Below, one piece after another: positions 4,803 to 5,475 of a stretch of 5,475 nt of DNA. The notes under the pieces are model-generated. The model was not told where the DNA came from. It ran no database searches and saw only the letters and a list, made by a program, of their open reading frames with translations. A program made the position numbers and the translations under genes. The DNA is from an uncultured Collinsella sp. (lineage in GTDB: Bacteria > Actinomycetota > Coriobacteriia > Coriobacteriales > Coriobacteriaceae). The stretch's first letter is position 1. The number at the start of each line of letters is the position of its first letter. Where the stretch lies: positions 1 to 5,475 of the forward strand of contig CABSNH010000111.1 of assembly GCA_902478985.1 (NCBI GenBank), read 5' to 3'.

Positions 4803-5297
4803 ATGGGCTTCATTTTCGCACTCTTCTTCGTGTTCCTGTTCGGGGAAGGGGCCTCATGCGCCGCTGAGGCCCCTTCCCCGAGGCGGCACCGGTCCCGGCG
4901 GGCTCCGTTAACCATCCGCCGGGCGTTCCAGCCGGTGCCGTGCCGGGGGAGGGTCCGCCCTACGCCCGACCCAAAAAAAGAGCCTCCCGCAGCGTTAGGA
5001 CCGTACGCGGGAGGCCGACCTGAAAGGAGGTCATCCATGGATGATACCAGTAAGAAGCCCCAGACGTTCAGAGCACTTGCCGCCGAGCTCAAGTTGCCGC
5101 GCAAGCTGCTGTACACGCTCGACGAGGTGTCGCGCGTGCTGGGGGTGCCCTACAACACCCTTCGAGACGAATGCACCGCGCGCAGGCTCACCTACTGCCT
5201 GCCCGACGGCCGCTGCCGCGGCTACCTGGTGCGCCCCGAGTGGGTCGACGAGTGGATCGAGGAGGGAACCCATGAGCGAAATTCTTTTGCTGCTTAG
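4803..5297 (+). CDS. Possible hydrophobic leader ORF in frame with the excisionase-like gene
   Basis: ATG at 4803 has a perfect AAGGAGG five bases upstream, so translation probably begins here. The product starts with a membrane segment (GFIFALFFVFLFG), then becomes Pro/Arg-rich with no recognisable domain. It meets no stop before joining, in frame, the excisionase-like protein at residue 79, giving 164 residues in all. Three strong hairpins lie within the first half of the frame, and the Pro/Arg-rich part looks like translated non-coding DNA. Either a membrane-tethered HTH protein is made, or a membrane peptide gene has lost its own end, or this is a leader translated for control. The downstream start at 5037 has its own strong ribosome site, so I regard the long form as an alternative. 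Confidence 0.35.
   Translation: MGFIFALFFVFLFGEGASCAAEAPSPRRHRSRRAPLTIRRAFQPVPCRGRVRPTPDPKKEPPAALGPYAGGRPERRSSMDDTSKKPQTFRALAAELKLPRKLLYTLDEVSRVLGVPYNTLRDECTARRLTYCLPDGRCRGYLVRPEWVDEWIEEGTHERNSFAA
4841..4880. other. Perfect 16-bp hairpin
   Basis: CGGGGAAGGGGCCTCA (4841-4856) is exactly complementary to TGAGGCCCCTTCCCCG (4865-4880) with an eight-base loop. No T-tract follows on either strand, so it is not an ordinary intrinsic terminator. It lies inside the frame opened at 4803. Confidence 0.85.
4884..4940. other. Two-tier GC-rich stem-loop
   Basis: An outer 9-bp stem (CGGCACCGG at 4884-4892 with CCGGTGCCG at 4932-4940) encloses an inner 8-bp stem (CCCGGCGG at 4894-4901 with CCGCCGGG at 4916-4923). 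A 14-base loop GCTCCGTTAACCAT tops it, and there is an eight-base bulge on the right side. Together with the neighbouring hairpins this suggests a structured RNA or a protein-binding DNA region. Confidence 0.7.
4973..5015 (-). terminator. Strong leftward intrinsic terminator
   Basis: On the minus strand, GCCTCCCGC (5015-5007) pairs with GCGGGAGGC (4990-4982) around a 16-base loop, followed by TC and seven T (4981-4973). It would stop leftward transcription. No leftward gene is visible to its right within the window, so it probably blocks antisense transcripts or ends one that starts beyond 5475. On the plus strand the hairpin sits just ahead of the ribosome site of the gene at 5037. Confidence 0.75.
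5037..5297 (+). CDS. Excisionase-like (HTH_17/MerR-type) DNA-binding protein, 86 residues
   Basis: Residues about 25-78 match the excisionase-type winged helix: LLYTLDEVSRVLGVPYNTLR (helix-turn-helix), an ECTARRLTYCLPDGRCRGYL hairpin as the wing, then VRPEWVDEWIEEG. Proteins of this kind bend DNA at attachment sites to direct excision by the integrase, or act as small regulators. The first 24 residues are a charged lead. The start at 5037 is fixed by AAAGGAGGT six bases upstream. It lies at the end of a hairpin-rich stretch, and its last 26 bases overlap the next gene. A partner role with the integrase at the left end is likely but not proven. Confidence 0.8.
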   Translation: MDDTSKKPQTFRALAAELKLPRKLLYTLDEVSRVLGVPYNTLRDECTARRLTYCLPDGRCRGYLVRPEWVDEWIEEGTHERNSFAA

Positions 5298-5430
5298 CGA
5301 CCGGGTGTCGGCCTGGTGGGGAACGTTGTCCGAGCGGACGCAGAGCGTTGTGTGCGCCGTCGTGATGCTCGCGCTCCTCGCCATCGCCGGCGCCATCGAG
5401 GGGACCGCCCCGAGCGGGATGTACTACTAG
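5272..5430 (+). CDS. Small single-span membrane protein, 52 residues
   Basis: ATG at 5272 follows GGAGGG and overlaps the end of the excisionase-like gene by 26 bases in another frame, pointing to coupled translation. Residues about 25-41 (SVVCAVVMLALLAIAGA) form one transmembrane helix after an amphipathic N-terminus (EILLLLSDRVSAWWGTLSER). The C-terminus is short and ends MYY. Function unknown. Confidence 0.7.
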   Translation: MSEILLLLSDRVSAWWGTLSERTQSVVCAVVMLALLAIAGAIEGTAPSGMYY

Positions 5431-5440
5431 GAGGAATGAC

Positions 5441-5475
5441 ATGCAGTTTGAGAAGAGGGCCGTGCGCCTGGGCGA
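5441..5475 (+). CDS. Start of a further early gene, cut by window edge
   Basis: ATG at 5441 has AGGAGG six bases upstream and lies 10 bases after the previous stop. Only MQFEKRAVRLG is visible, too little to name. An ATG at 5436 in another frame has worse spacing. Confidence 0.6.
   Translation, partial: MQFEKRAVRLG

Noticed and set aside
1..5475. CRISPR arrays, tRNA or rRNA genes, insertion sequences
   Set aside because: No regularly spaced repeats, no tRNA-like cloverleaf or rRNA signatures, and no transposase other than the integrase were seen.

Overview
The window looks like the integrase-proximal end and immunity (lysogeny) region of a temperate phage or phage-like integrative element. 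The host is probably a high-GC Gram-positive bacterium. The genes are GC-rich, several starts carry full AAGGAGG-type Shine-Dalgarno sites, and one promoter is close to the sigma-70 consensus. The overall style (integrase, small cargo gene, Xre repressor, divergent Cro, tiny early genes) reminds me of Coriobacteriia elements (Collinsella/Eggerthella type). That host assignment is inference from general resemblance, not a database result.

Layout, left to right. Positions 1-962 (minus) hold most of a tyrosine recombinase that runs off the left edge before its HxxR box and nucleophilic tyrosine. An intergenic stretch (963-1291) carries a plus-strand terminator hairpin and the first copy of an imperfect repeat of about 48 bp. 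Positions 1292-2336 (minus) hold a DUF3644-like protein with a HEPN-type R-x4-H motif, split by a frameshift at a run of six A (coding strand). Its upstream region (2337-2656) has a near-perfect 26-bp palindrome, the second copy of the repeat and another plus-strand terminator. Next come an unrecognised 185-residue protein (2657-3214, minus) and an Xre-family repressor (3240-3623, minus), probably one operon.

The interval 3624-3766 is the divergent switch. It holds two copies of a TTTACGT-type operator and a near-consensus rightward promoter. To its right is an early-type operon: a Cro-like protein (3767-3991), a coiled-coil protein of 71 residues (4009-4224), a second Xre protein (4418-4609), a 49-residue membrane protein coupled to it by an ATGA overlap (4606-4755), an excisionase-like HTH protein (5037-5297), a 52-residue membrane protein (5272-5430) and the start of another gene at 5441. 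A small zinc-ribbon gene (4163-4351) runs against this operon and overlaps the 71-residue gene tail to tail.

The best candidates for something undescribed are: (1) the frameshifted DUF3644 cassette between two related repeats, with its own palindrome; (2) the interval 4841-5015, which packs three strong hairpins, the last being a leftward terminator, just ahead of the excisionase-like gene; and (3) the antisense zinc-ribbon gene with possible operator half-sites at its divergent promoter region. A working model is that the repressor holds the rightward promoter off, the DUF3644 gene and the 185-residue protein are lysogenic-state cargo, and the rightward operon drives excision and replication on induction.
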